Shown: piece by piece, positions 36,687 to 47,627 of the stretch | Position numbering within the stretch: the first letter of the stretch is position 1 | Layout: each line of letters starts with the position of its first letter | Assembly: GCF_022565475.1 (NCBI RefSeq) | Contig: NZ_JAIUMR010000009.1 | Span: 79,919 to 143,918 of the forward strand | Origin: Aliidiomarina sp. | GTDB lineage: Bacteria; Pseudomonadota; Gammaproteobacteria; Enterobacterales; Alteromonadaceae | Direction: 5' to 3' | DNA: 64,000 nt | Program-made: the position numbers and the translations under genes | Notes under the pieces: generated by a model | The model's database searches: none | Told to the model about the DNA's origin: nothing | Seen by the model: the letters and a program-made list of their open reading frames with translations, nothing else

Positions 36687-37373
36687 ATGCCGCAAAATTC
36701 TCAAGCAAAACCCAAAGCCGTAGTGATTTATTCGGGCGGAATGGACTCGTTTACCGTGCTTCATCGCGCACTGGCCGATGGTTTTGAGGTCTTTCCACTC
36801 TCATTTCATTACGGCCAACGTCACAGTAAAGAGCTGGATAGCGCGGCTGCGGTCTGCCAAGCCTTGAATTTGCCGCATAAAATCGTCGATATCCGCAGCA
36901 TTAATACCCTGCTCGCAGGTTCAGCATTAACCGACGATATTGATGTACCCAATGCCGACTACGCTGAAGCCAACATGCAAGCGACTGTGGTACCAAACCG
37001 CAATATGATCTTACTGTCCTTAGCGATTGGCTATGCAGTGTCTATCGATGCAGACGAAGTTTATTACGGCGCTCACTCGGGTGACCATGATATCTACCCG
37101 GACTGTCGCCCTGAGTTTGTGGAAGCGATGAATCAAGTAAGTCAATTAGCCAACTACAAAGCGATTCCGGTACGCTCACCGTATTTGTACCAAAGCAAAG
37201 CAGACATTCTCGGCGATGGCTTAAAAATGGGACTGGATTATAGTCAAACTTGGACTTGCTACAATGGTCGCGACTTGGCTTGTGGGCGCTGCAGCGCTTG
37301 CCGTGAGCGCTTGGGTGCATTTGCTGCACATGATCGACAAGATCCACTGCGCTATGAACAAGCCGACGGTTAA
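36687..37373 (+). CDS. queC: 7-cyano-7-deazaguanine synthase
   Basis: ATP-dependent enzyme that makes preQ0 from carboxydeazaguanine and ammonia. The 228-residue protein has the PP-loop [30 protein letters not shown], the [16 protein letters not shown] segment, [17 protein letters not shown] and the zinc cysteines [19 protein letters not shown] near the C-terminus. TTAGGAG precedes the ATG. A 9-bp inverted repeat overlaps its stop codon. Confidence 0.96.
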   Translation: MPQNSQAKPKAVVIYSGGMDSFTVLHRALADGFEVFPLSFHYGQRHSKELDSAAAVCQALNLPHKIVDIRSINTLLAGSALTDDIDVPNADYAEANMQATVVPNRNMILLSLAIGYAVSIDADEVYYGAHSGDHDIYPDCRPEFVEAMNQVSQLANYKAIPVRSPYLYQSKADILGDGLKMGLDYSQTWTCYNGRDLACGRCSACRERLGAFAAHDRQDPLRYEQADG

Positions 37374-37383
37374 ACGTCGGCTT
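37360..37383. terminator. Hairpin across the queC stop codon
   Basis: AAGCCGACG at 37360-37368 and CGTCGGCTT at 37375-37383 are a perfect 9-bp dyad with a 6-base loop that contains the stop codon. Little T follows, so it is a weak terminator at best. It sits between convergent queC and nagZ. Confidence 0.55.
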
Positions 37384-37395
37384 CGCAAAATTAAC

Positions 37396-38400
37396 TTATG
37401 AGCTAGCCAGAAGAGTCTGGCTGTCTTGCCAACGCTGGCTTTGTTGCAACTCAGTCAGCGATGAATACGCACTTTGACCGCGCAGCGCCTGCACTGGATC
37501 ACGCTCACAGGTCGGAAAATCGACGCTATCAAGGACAACCTGCGCTTGCGTTTGATCATTACAGACCAGCAGTAAATCACAGCCCGCCGCTAACGCTTTC
37601 TCAGCCCGCTGGCTTACTGTACCGGCAACCGTCGCGCCTGCCATCAACAAATCATCACTGATAATAATGCCCTGAAAACCGAGATCTTGGCGCAAGATTT
37701 GTTGCATCCAGAACAGCGAAAAACCAGCCGGATCGGGATCAACTTGTGGATAGATGACGTGCGCGGGCATGAGGGCCTGCAGGTGCGGCAACAGTTCTAT
37801 AAAAGGTTGGGTATCGTGCTGCAGAATCTCATTCAACGGTCGGTCATCGACCGGAATATCAATATGCGAGTCGGCCACGACCGTACCATGCCCCGGAAAA
37901 TGCTTGCCCGTTGCGCGCATACCTGCTTCATGCATACCGCGAATAAACGCTGCAGCCAGCGGTACGATATCGTCACTGGTTGGCCCAAACGCCCGATCGC
38001 CAATCACCGAACTCGGCCCATGCAAATCAAGTACCGGAGCAAAGCTATGATCCACACCACAAGCAAGTAATTCACTGGCCATTAACCAGCCTAGTTCGCG
38101 AGCGTAAGCAGCGTTGCGTGCTGGACTTTGCGAATATTCAGAGATTCTGGCCATGGCCGGAATCGCACTAAACCCTTGGCGAAATCGCTGTACTCGCCCA
38201 CCCTCGTGGTCGACCGTAATCAGAATTTCACGGCCTGCGGCCTCGCGAATCGCCTGCGTCAACGCCGACAGCTGCTGCGGGTTTTCATAATTACGCGTAA
38301 ATAGAATGACGCCTGCGACCTGTTCATGCTGAAGAATCGCTTCATCGGTAGCGTTCAACTGTTTGCCAGCGACGTCTAATAGTATCCCTGTACTTTGCAT
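37396..38400 (-). CDS. nagZ: Beta-N-acetylhexosaminidase NagZ
   Basis: Cytoplasmic GH3 enzyme that removes GlcNAc from recycled muropeptides. The 334-residue protein has DHEGGRVQRFRQGF, the catalytic-loop motif KHFPGHGTVVADSHIDIPV and IISDDLLMAGATVAGT (Asp nucleophile), as in NagZ. GGGAA lies four bases before the ATG. Single gene, convergent with queC. Confidence 0.95.
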   Translation of the reverse strand: MQSTGILLDVAGKQLNATDEAILQHEQVAGVILFTRNYENPQQLSALTQAIREAAGREILITVDHEGGRVQRFRQGFSAIPAMARISEYSQSPARNAAYARELGWLMASELLACGVDHSFAPVLDLHGPSSVIGDRAFGPTSDDIVPLAAAFIRGMHEAGMRATGKHFPGHGTVVADSHIDIPVDDRPLNEILQHDTQPFIELLPHLQALMPAHVIYPQVDPDPAGFSLFWMQQILRQDLGFQGIIISDDLLMAGATVAGTVSQRAEKALAAGCDLLLVCNDQTQAQVVLDSVDFPTCERDPVQALRGQSAYSSLTELQQSQRWQDSQTLLASS

Positions 38401-38598
38401 ACGTTTCCCAATTTTTACAGCATCATCAGTTTGATTGTTTTTATTCTAATTGAACGAAATCGGTTATTTTCAAGTAGATAAAAAATGACTATGCTTGAGG
38501 TTGTCATTGTTCAATTTGTCTGGCAGCATGCCTAACGTTGAATCTTATACCAGATTTGCGGTCTATGTTGTAAAGACTTTGCAAGAGAGATAAATGCC

Positions 38599-39948
38599 AT
38601 GATTCGAGCGAAACGTTTTCTACTTACCGCGCTCAGTGCTGGCTTACTAGCAGCCTGCGGCAGTGACTCAGTCCTAACCGGAGATTCTCCCAATTTAGGC
38701 AATGCCCAATGCTCGGCAGTGGGTCAGAATCAGCAATTGCTGAATTTCATGCAGAACCGATACCTCTGGGTCGACGATATGCCGCGCAATGTCAATCCAG
38801 CAAGTCACTCGACGATGTACCAAATGTTGGATGCCTTGCGCGCTCCGCAGGATATCTTTTCATTTATTCTGACCGAGCAAGAATATCAAGATCGTTACGT
38901 TGATGCAGTCTTTTATGGCTTCGGTTTCGGTCGCCGCGATCGCACCGATCTTGGGGTTATTCAAATCACTTACGTGTACGAAGAGTCACCGATCGCTCGA
39001 GCAGGTGCCCGTCGTGGTGATGAAATCACTGCGGTCAATGGCGTCAGCATGGCAACGTGGTTCGACCGTATTTCTCGTGGCCAAGCGACATGGGTTGATG
39101 TCTTCGGTGCAAATGAAGAAGGCGTGGAACGCACCATAGAATGGCGCCGCCCCGACGGTTATGAGTTTTCCGCTACGGTTGCCAAAACCCAGGTCGAGAC
39201 AAACACAATTATGGCCACAGAGCGTTTCCAAGTTGGTGACAAAGAGGTCGGTTACTACGTCTTCGACAGCTTTATTAATCGTTCTGAGCAGGATTTAAAC
39301 CGCGCTTATGACCAGCTTATTGGTGTCGACGAGCTGGTCATCGACCTGCGCTATAATGGCGGTGGTCTCGTTCGTGTTGCTAACCAGCTGAGTTCACAAG
39401 CCGCGTGGGAACATGTTGAGGGTGAGATCTTTTTAACTTACCAATACAACCGCAATTTCAACGACGAAGACTTCTACTTTAATCTCGGACCCGGAATCGA
39501 GCGTCTAAATCTCGATCGCGTCTATGTCTTAACCACGGGAGCGAGCTGCTCGTCATCCGAACTCGTCATTAATTCTTTAAAGCCCTTCGTCGATGTGGTT
39601 ACCGTTGGACAACCGACGTGTGGCAAGCCAGTAGGTCAGCAACCGGGACCGATTTGCGACAAAATTGTCTTTGCAATTACCTTCCAGACCGTCAATGCCG
39701 AAGGTGAAGGCGATTATTTCGATGGCCTACCAGCAACCTGCCCTGCCAATGATGTGATTGTCGGTGATTGGGGTGACCCTGCCGATCCACTCCTTGCCGA
39801 AGCACGTCACCACATCTTGACCGGCCAGTGCAGTAGCGCGAGCAGTGCAGTTGTCAGTGCAGAGCAGCTTCCGAGTGAAGTGCGTCGCGATATTCCCGAG
39901 CAATGGCAAGAGCATCCATTATTGTGGAAATGGCGTCACGAGCATTAA
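38599..39948 (+). CDS. S41 family (C-terminal processing) lipoprotein peptidase
   Basis: A 449-residue lipoprotein with signal LLTALSAGLLAACGSDS (lipobox LAAC). A PDZ-like region (SPIARAGARRGDEITAVNGVSM) is followed by the S41 core ELVIDLRYNGGGLVRVANQL and TTGASCSSSELVINSLKPF, with the nucleophile Ser in the second. A GQPTCGKPVGQ loop follows. Several Cys near the C-terminus. It probably cuts envelope proteins from the outer-membrane or periplasmic face; substrate unknown. Single gene; a terminator follows. Confidence 0.85.
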   Translation: MIRAKRFLLTALSAGLLAACGSDSVLTGDSPNLGNAQCSAVGQNQQLLNFMQNRYLWVDDMPRNVNPASHSTMYQMLDALRAPQDIFSFILTEQEYQDRYVDAVFYGFGFGRRDRTDLGVIQITYVYEESPIARAGARRGDEITAVNGVSMATWFDRISRGQATWVDVFGANEEGVERTIEWRRPDGYEFSATVAKTQVETNTIMATERFQVGDKEVGYYVFDSFINRSEQDLNRAYDQLIGVDELVIDLRYNGGGLVRVANQLSSQAAWEHVEGEIFLTYQYNRNFNDEDFYFNLGPGIERLNLDRVYVLTTGASCSSSELVINSLKPFVDVVTVGQPTCGKPVGQQPGPICDKIVFAITFQTVNAEGEGDYFDGLPATCPANDVIVGDWGDPADPLLAEARHHILTGQCSSASSAVVSAEQLPSEVRRDIPEQWQEHPLLWKWRHEH

Positions 39949-39978
39949 GCTGCTGACTTGAACCCTGTTTCAGCAAAC

Positions 39979-40007
39979 AAAAACGCGGCAGTTAACGCCG
40001 CGTTTTT
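39979..40007. terminator. Bidirectional terminator between the S41 gene and fadE
   Basis: AAAAACGCGGC at 39979-39989 pairs with GCCGCGTTTTT at 39997-40007, with a 7-base loop containing GTTAAC. The genes converge here, and A and T runs at both ends allow use on both strands. Confidence 0.9.
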
Positions 40008-40026
40008 CATTCAAGAATAATGGCGA

Positions 40027-42342
40027 TTAGCGCAAAGGCTGCGTTTGATAGCGTCCCGACTTCATTGCTTCTGCAGCAAAGCTATCCACCGCAATCGCGC
40101 GTAAACGCAAACGTTCAGCGACTGCCAATTTTTCGCCTTCCTCGGTACTAATAACTTCTTCGGCCACTGCGGCTTGCACCAACGCGTCGCCATTTAAGTT
40201 ACTATCGAGTACGCCTTGTTTCTGCGCTTTATAGACCTTTTTAAACAACTCAATGTTCGCTACCATATGGGTAAATGCCAGCTCCATGTGCCCGGTGACA
40301 TCCTCTTCATCGTCCTTCCAATAACTCAAGAACGTGTGGCGATCACGCAACACACCCGGTTCCATCATCGAATCGGCAATGGCTTGCGCATGCGCATCCG
40401 CAGGTTTGTCGTAACGGTTGCCCCATGGAAAAACCAATACTGACAAAAGACGTCCCAACCAAGGGTTCGGGAAGTTTTTGAAGAATCCACGAAAAGCCTG
40501 TCCAATTAAATGCAGCTGTAACTGCATGGCGTAATGCACAAAAGGTAAGTCTGCGACTTGGCGTCCATCATCTTCAAAACGCTTCAATATAGCTGAGCCG
40601 ATGTATAAGTGACTGAGCACATCGCCAAGTCGCGCGGAAATCATTTCCTTGCGCTTGAGATCGCCGCCCATGGTCAACATTGACACATCCGCACACAAGG
40701 CAAGCGCACGGCTCATGCGCGACAATTGCTGGTAATAACGAATGGTTTCGCCACCGACTGGCGCATTCGCGAATCGTGCTCCGGTGAGGCCATGCCAAAG
40801 ACTCGCAAACGTATTGCTTACCGCAAAGCCAATATGCTTAATCAATAACTGATCGAAATTACGCAAACCGGCCTCTTCGTCAGGGTTGGCCGCCGCTTCC
40901 ATTTCCGCCAAAACGTATGGATGACAACGAGTAGCACCTTGGCCGAAGATCATTAAATTACGCGTGAGAATATTGGCACCTTCGACAGTGATCGAAATTG
41001 GAATGCCCATATAATTCGAAGCTAAATAATTTAACGGCCCCATTTGAATGCCTTTACCCGCATGAACGTCAAGGCCGTCATTTAAGACTTGGCGGCCCAT
41101 TTCAGTCATGTGGTATTTCGTCATTGCCGTAATCACCGACGGACTATAGCCCTCGTCAAGCGCAGTGAGCGTCAACCGACGCATCGACTCGATGCTATAG
41201 TTTAAGCCACCAATCCGGCCCATGGCTTCTTGGACGCCTTCGAATTTACCAATTGGTAAACCGAACTGTTGCCGCACAAATGCATAGGCACCGGTAAAGC
41301 GTTGTACATTATGGCCCGTCGCCGTCGCTAAGGCCGGCAGCGAAATTCCCCGACCTGCAGATAAACATTCGACCAGCATGCGCCAACCTTTACCTGCGTA
41401 TTTCACACCACCAATAATCCAATCAAGCGGAATGAATACGTCTTTGCCGTAGGTTGTGCCGTTCATAAATGCCTGCATGAGGGGCAAATGGCGATCGCCG
41501 ATTTCGACGCCGTCATGGCTAGTGGGAATCAATGCACAGGTAATCCCAATTTCTTCTTGTTCACCTAAGAGTTGCTCCGGATCGTACAGCTTAAAAGCAA
41601 GCCCGAGTACCGTGGCGACCGGCGCGAGAGTAATGTAGCGCTTACTCCAATTCAGCTTAATACCAACCACTTCTTCGCCGTTAAAGGTGCCTTTACACAC
41701 CACACCGGTGTCAGGAATGCCACCCGCGTCTGAGCCCGCTTCCGGGCCCGTCAAGGCAAAACATGGAATCTCGTCACCTTTCGCCAGCGCCGGTAACCAA
41801 TGTTCCTTCTGCTCCATCGTCCCGTAGTGGGTAAGGAGTTCGCCTGGGCCTAACGAATTCGGCACCATGACAGTCACTGCTGCGGACAACGAGCGCGTAG
41901 CAATGCGCGACACAATGTGTGAATTTGCCGTCGCTGAGAAATCCAAACCGCCATATTCCTTGCCAATAATCATGGCAAAAAAGCGATGCTTGCGCAGATG
42001 AGCCCAAACTTCGGGCGGCAGGTCATGCCCTTCTGTGTTGATTTTAAAGTCATCGAGCATGGCCAACAGCTCTTCCAGCGGTCCATCAATAAAAGCCTGT
42101 TCTTCCGCACTAAAGCCATGTGGTTTGGTATTGAGTAACTTGAACCAGTCTGGACGACCAGAGAATAATTCACCATCCCACCAAACATCTCCCGCCTCCA
42201 TCGCTTCTCGCTCGGTTGCGGACATTGGCGGTAGGATTTTTTTAAATACGCGGAAAACCGGTTTGGAAATAAGGCTGCGACGAATGTCGGGTACCCCGAA
42301 CACAATCAATACTGCGACTAATAGAATTAAAAAGATGGACAT
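40027..42342 (-). CDS. fadE: Acyl-CoA dehydrogenase FadE
   Basis: Long-chain acyl-CoA dehydrogenase (771 residues; E. coli FadE 814) for the first step of beta-oxidation, passing electrons to ETF. It begins with a membrane helix (IFLILLVAVLIVFGV), then has the acyl-CoA dehydrogenase domains: FAMIIGKEYGGLDFSATANS, PCFALTGPEAGSDAGGIPD, and the central domain with YAFVRQQFGLPIGKFEGVQE and EGANILTRNLMIFGQGA, then the FadE-specific C-terminal extension. AAGGAG lies seven bases before the ATG. It is 62 bases downstream of psrA on the same strand. Confidence 0.95.
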   Translation of the reverse strand: MSIFLILLVAVLIVFGVPDIRRSLISKPVFRVFKKILPPMSATEREAMEAGDVWWDGELFSGRPDWFKLLNTKPHGFSAEEQAFIDGPLEELLAMLDDFKINTEGHDLPPEVWAHLRKHRFFAMIIGKEYGGLDFSATANSHIVSRIATRSLSAAVTVMVPNSLGPGELLTHYGTMEQKEHWLPALAKGDEIPCFALTGPEAGSDAGGIPDTGVVCKGTFNGEEVVGIKLNWSKRYITLAPVATVLGLAFKLYDPEQLLGEQEEIGITCALIPTSHDGVEIGDRHLPLMQAFMNGTTYGKDVFIPLDWIIGGVKYAGKGWRMLVECLSAGRGISLPALATATGHNVQRFTGAYAFVRQQFGLPIGKFEGVQEAMGRIGGLNYSIESMRRLTLTALDEGYSPSVITAMTKYHMTEMGRQVLNDGLDVHAGKGIQMGPLNYLASNYMGIPISITVEGANILTRNLMIFGQGATRCHPYVLAEMEAAANPDEEAGLRNFDQLLIKHIGFAVSNTFASLWHGLTGARFANAPVGGETIRYYQQLSRMSRALALCADVSMLTMGGDLKRKEMISARLGDVLSHLYIGSAILKRFEDDGRQVADLPFVHYAMQLQLHLIGQAFRGFFKNFPNPWLGRLLSVLVFPWGNRYDKPADAHAQAIADSMMEPGVLRDRHTFLSYWKDDEEDVTGHMELAFTHMVANIELFKKVYKAQKQGVLDSNLNGDALVQAAVAEEVISTEEGEKLAVAERLRLRAIAVDSFAAEAMKSGRYQTQPLR

Positions 42343-42404
42343 AACTCAACTCCTTCAATGCCCGAGCACCATGTAACCTACCATGAGGATATAATAACTG
42401 TAGT

Positions 42405-43040
42405 CTAAATTTGTGATTCTGGATCGTCCGCTGCGATGCCTGCAGCGACAAAAGGTAGTAATTTGAGGAAGGTTTCTTCAGCTTGCGTTTCTTCGCCAAA
42501 ATCTGCCAACGCAATCTCTCTAAGTGCCTGCCCTGAGACTTGGGCGAAAAGCATCGCTCCCAGGCTAAAGTGCAGACGCCAAAATAGTGTTTTGCGACTT
42601 AAATGTGGATTCGCCTGCTGAATCATCTCAAAGAAACGCTGCACCACATGACCAAAGTGCGTCATAGTAAATTTACGCAAATGGCCTTGAATCTCACTGT
42701 AGGCAAAACCGAGCAAGCGTAGATAAATAACCGGGCCATCGATGCGCACTTGGCGTAAGGCGATTAATGGTGCGGTGATACACGCCAAAACATCGGTTGT
42801 ACTGTAGGTTTCATGCTCAGCGAGGCGGCTTAATTGCTCATCCAATGCCGGCATAAAAACGCTTTGGTAGCGTGACATCACCGCCTGAATCAGAGATTTC
42901 TTCGAACCAAAGTGATAATTCACTGAGGCCAAATTTACATCTGCTTCTGAAGTGATTTGGCGCAGTGACGTTTGTTCGAAGCCGTGTTCAGAAAAAAGCT
43001 TTTCCGCAGCGAGAATGATTTTGTCTTTAGTTTTGACCAC
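42405..43040 (-). CDS. psrA: TetR family regulator, PsrA-like
   Basis: A 211-residue TetR regulator with an N-terminal HTH: KIILAAEKLFSEHGFEQTSLRQITSEADVN then LASVNYHFGSKKSLIQAVMSRY, closely resembling PsrA of Pseudomonas, a long-chain-fatty-acid-responsive regulator of fad genes. The C-terminal ligand domain contains HFGHVVQRFFEMIQQANPHL. I choose the GTG at 43040, with AAGAGGTG upstream; a GTG at 43052 is the alternative. fadE directly follows. A palindromic operator lies in its promoter, implying autoregulation. Effector assignment is by homology. Confidence 0.82.
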   Translation of the reverse strand: MVKTKDKIILAAEKLFSEHGFEQTSLRQITSEADVNLASVNYHFGSKKSLIQAVMSRYQSVFMPALDEQLSRLAEHETYSTTDVLACITAPLIALRQVRIDGPVIYLRLLGFAYSEIQGHLRKFTMTHFGHVVQRFFEMIQQANPHLSRKTLFWRLHFSLGAMLFAQVSGQALREIALADFGEETQAEETFLKLLPFVAAGIAADDPESQI

Positions 43041-43057
43041 GATAAGTGGCACCTCTT

Positions 43058-43086
43058 ATTTTAAACATGCGTTTAACTCAGTTGAA
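43058..43086 (-). promoter_or_regulatory. psrA promoter
   Basis: On the minus strand TTCAAC (plus 43081-43086) and TAAAAT (plus 43058-43063) are spaced by exactly 17 bases. The start would fall just before the ribosome site AAGAGGTG. Confidence 0.6.
43061..43076. promoter_or_regulatory. PsrA-type operator palindrome
   Basis: TTAAAC-ATGC-GTTTAA is a perfect palindrome with a four-base spacer, fitting the published PsrA box form (AAAC, 2-4 bases, GTTT). It covers the spacer and -10 box of the psrA promoter, where binding would block RNA polymerase. Confidence 0.72.
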
Positions 43087-43151
43087 TTTAACGTACTTCA
43101 GAGGTGCCAGCAAGTTCAATTTGGCGGTTAAGCCTCTTATTTTTCGCCAGA

Positions 43152-45526
<2,375 letters not shown>

Positions 45527-45639
45527 AGGGGGGTATCCTTTCTCGTCGTGACACTTCCGATTAGCACGGTTAAATATCAGCTAACCATATAACATGTTTA
45601 TTCTTTTCAATATGTCATAGGATAGCAAATAATACGAGG

Positions 45640-46518
45640 TTAGCGCTGCTTGATTGGTCTTTTTTGCAAAGTTTTTTGACCACCGGTTACCCGCTCTAAA
45701 CCCGCATAGTCTCGCCAGGTTTGGATCTGGCTGAATCCGGCATCGGCAAGACGTTGTCGCAGTGCTGCGCCCTGCTCACAGCCGTGCTCAAAAAGCAACC
45801 AACCGTCGGCGCACAAATAGTCACCCGACTGGGCAATAATTCGTTCGTAATCGGCCAAGCCGTCGTGTTCAGCAACCAGTGCCGAGCGCGGCTCGAAACG
45901 CACATCGCCCTGCTCTAAGTGGGGATCATTCGATGCTAAATAAGGTGGATTACTGACGATCAGTTGAAATCTAGGTTTATTTTCCACCGCGCTGAACCAA
46001 TCACTCAGCATCACCTGAAACTGCGACCGCTGAGCTTCATGCAATAATCGCTCGGCATTCTTGCTGGCAAGGGCCACTGCTGCCGGTACGACATCAACCG
46101 CAGTCACCTGCCAGTGCGGACGTTCGCTGGCTAAAGCAATCGCAATGGCGCCAGTTCCCGTGCCCAATTCCAGAACTCGTGCTGGTTCATTCGGCAACAG
46201 CGCTAATGCAGTCTCAACCAAAATTTCCGTATCAGGTCGAGGAATCAAGGTGGATTCAGACACGGCGAAAGCCATCGACCAAAACTCTCGAAAACCCGTC
46301 AAGTAAGCCACCGGCACACCACTTAATCGTTGTTCTAACAGTTGTTGGAAATGCTCCAGCTGTGCAGCAGTAAGGGATTTTTCCGGCCAAGTGTATAAGT
46401 AGCTGCGGGGGACTTCGAGCACATTCATGAGCAGAACTTGCGCATCAAGCTGTGGGGTATCAACGCCAACAGCGGCTAATGCCGCTGTTGCTTCACGAAG
46501 GAGTGCTTGAATTTGCAT
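45640..46518 (-). CDS. prmC: Peptide chain release factor N5-glutamine methyltransferase
   Basis: SAM-dependent methyltransferase that methylates the GGQ glutamine of RF1/RF2. 292 residues with the SAM loop VLELGTGTGAIAIALASERP and the motif IVSNPPYLASNDPHLEQ. It follows prfA with an 11-base gap, the usual operon partner, which decides PrmC over PrmB. Its C-terminus has extra basic residues (TLQKRPIKQR). Confidence 0.96.
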   Translation of the reverse strand: MQIQALLREATAALAAVGVDTPQLDAQVLLMNVLEVPRSYLYTWPEKSLTAAQLEHFQQLLEQRLSGVPVAYLTGFREFWSMAFAVSESTLIPRPDTEILVETALALLPNEPARVLELGTGTGAIAIALASERPHWQVTAVDVVPAAVALASKNAERLLHEAQRSQFQVMLSDWFSAVENKPRFQLIVSNPPYLASNDPHLEQGDVRFEPRSALVAEHDGLADYERIIAQSGDYLCADGWLLFEHGCEQGAALRQRLADAGFSQIQTWRDYAGLERVTGGQKTLQKRPIKQR

Positions 46519-46529
46519 AATGAGCGAAG

Positions 46530-47624
46530 TTACTCGCCTTGTCCGGCAAGTGCCGCTAATTGATCTGCTTGGTGCTCTTGAATGATCGGCTCAAGCAATA
46601 AGTTGAGGGAGCCTTCAAGCACTTCATCAAGGCGATATAGGGTTAAGTTAATGCGGTGGTCGGTGACCCGACCTTGCGGATAATTGTAAGTGCGAATACG
46701 CTCAGAACGGTCTCCACTGCCGACCAAACTACGTCGCGTACTTGCTTCTTCCGCTTGACGTTTGGCGTCTTCTGCAGCTTGTAAGCGCGCCACCAAGACC
46801 GACATCGCTTTGGCCTTGTTCTTATGCTGTGAACGTTCGTCCTGACACTCCACCACCACACCTGTCGGTAAGTGGGTTAAACGTACCGCGGAATCGGTTC
46901 GGTTAACGTGCTGACCACCCGCGCCAGAGGCCCGGTAGGTGTCGATGCGTAGATCCGCTGGATTAATTTCAATCGCTTCGGCTTCAGGAATTTCTGGTAA
47001 CACCGCTACCGTACACGCCGAGGTGTGAATTCGACCTTGCGATTCCGTCTCCGGTACACGCTGCACGCGATGTCCGCCGGATTCAAACTTCATTTGACCG
47101 TAAGCACCGTCACCTTGCATGTGTACAATAATTTCTTTAAAGCCACCATGCTCACCTTCATTGGCACTAATAATATTCGCGCGCCAGCCATTGCGTTCAG
47201 CGTAGCGACTATACATGCGGTACAAGTCGCCGGAGAAAATCGCCGCTTCGTCCCCCCCCGCACCAGCGCGAATCTCAACATAGCAGGCACGATCATCATT
47301 GGGATCTTTTGGCAACAAGAGAATTTGCAGTTCGTCGGTTAAGCGAGCCTGCGTTTCTTTCGCTAATGCAACCTCTTCGTCAGCAAGCTCGCGCATTTCC
47401 GCATCGCCTTCGGCTAACATTTCCTGCGCAGTTGCCAAGTCTTCTGCTGCTTGCTGGTAGGCACGGAAACATTTTACCGTTTCTTCAAGGTGTGCATATT
47501 CTTTCGACAGTGCACGAAACTTGTCCTGATTGGTAATAATGGCGGCATCGCCAAGCAAAACCTCGAGTTCTTCGTGGCGTTCAAGCAAGCTTTCCAATTT
47601 GCTTACTAAAGAGGCTTTAAGCAT
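46530..47624 (-). CDS. prfA: Peptide chain release factor 1
   Basis: RF1 reads UAA and UAG; 364 residues. The catalytic loop [21 protein letters not shown] is intact, and the stop-codon recognition tripeptide is PET in [15 protein letters not shown] (PxT form). The [18 protein letters not shown] segment contains an eight-G homopolymer (47252-47259 on the plus strand). It lies four bases after hemA and eleven before prmC, forming hemA-prfA-prmC as in E. coli. Confidence 0.97.
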   Translation of the reverse strand: MLKASLVSKLESLLERHEELEVLLGDAAIITNQDKFRALSKEYAHLEETVKCFRAYQQAAEDLATAQEMLAEGDAEMRELADEEVALAKETQARLTDELQILLLPKDPNDDRACYVEIRAGAGGDEAAIFSGDLYRMYSRYAERNGWRANIISANEGEHGGFKEIIVHMQGDGAYGQMKFESGGHRVQRVPETESQGRIHTSACTVAVLPEIPEAEAIEINPADLRIDTYRASGAGGQHVNRTDSAVRLTHLPTGVVVECQDERSQHKNKAKAMSVLVARLQAAEDAKRQAEEASTRRSLVGSGDRSERIRTYNYPQGRVTDHRINLTLYRLDEVLEGSLNLLLEPIIQEHQADQLAALAGQGE

Positions 47625-47627
47625 TAA

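Larger units (their letters stand above)
43048..43108. repeat. 9-bp inverted repeat flanking the psrA promoter
   Basis: GGCACCTCT at 43048-43056 and AGAGGTGCC at 43100-43108 are perfect inverted copies 43 bases apart. The arm near the gene contains the psrA ribosome site on the coding strand. They flank the PsrA-type palindrome. Confidence 0.55.

Noticed and set aside
39979..40007. Attachment site at the GTTAAC-centred hairpin
   Set aside because: It fits a simple bidirectional terminator and no integrase is near.
42343..42404. A second PsrA box before fadE
   Set aside because: No AAAC-N-GTTT palindrome in the 62 bases between psrA and fadE.
45530..45640. Small gene between the response regulator and prmC
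   Set aside because: AT-rich gap of about 113 bases with no start, ribosome site and open frame together.
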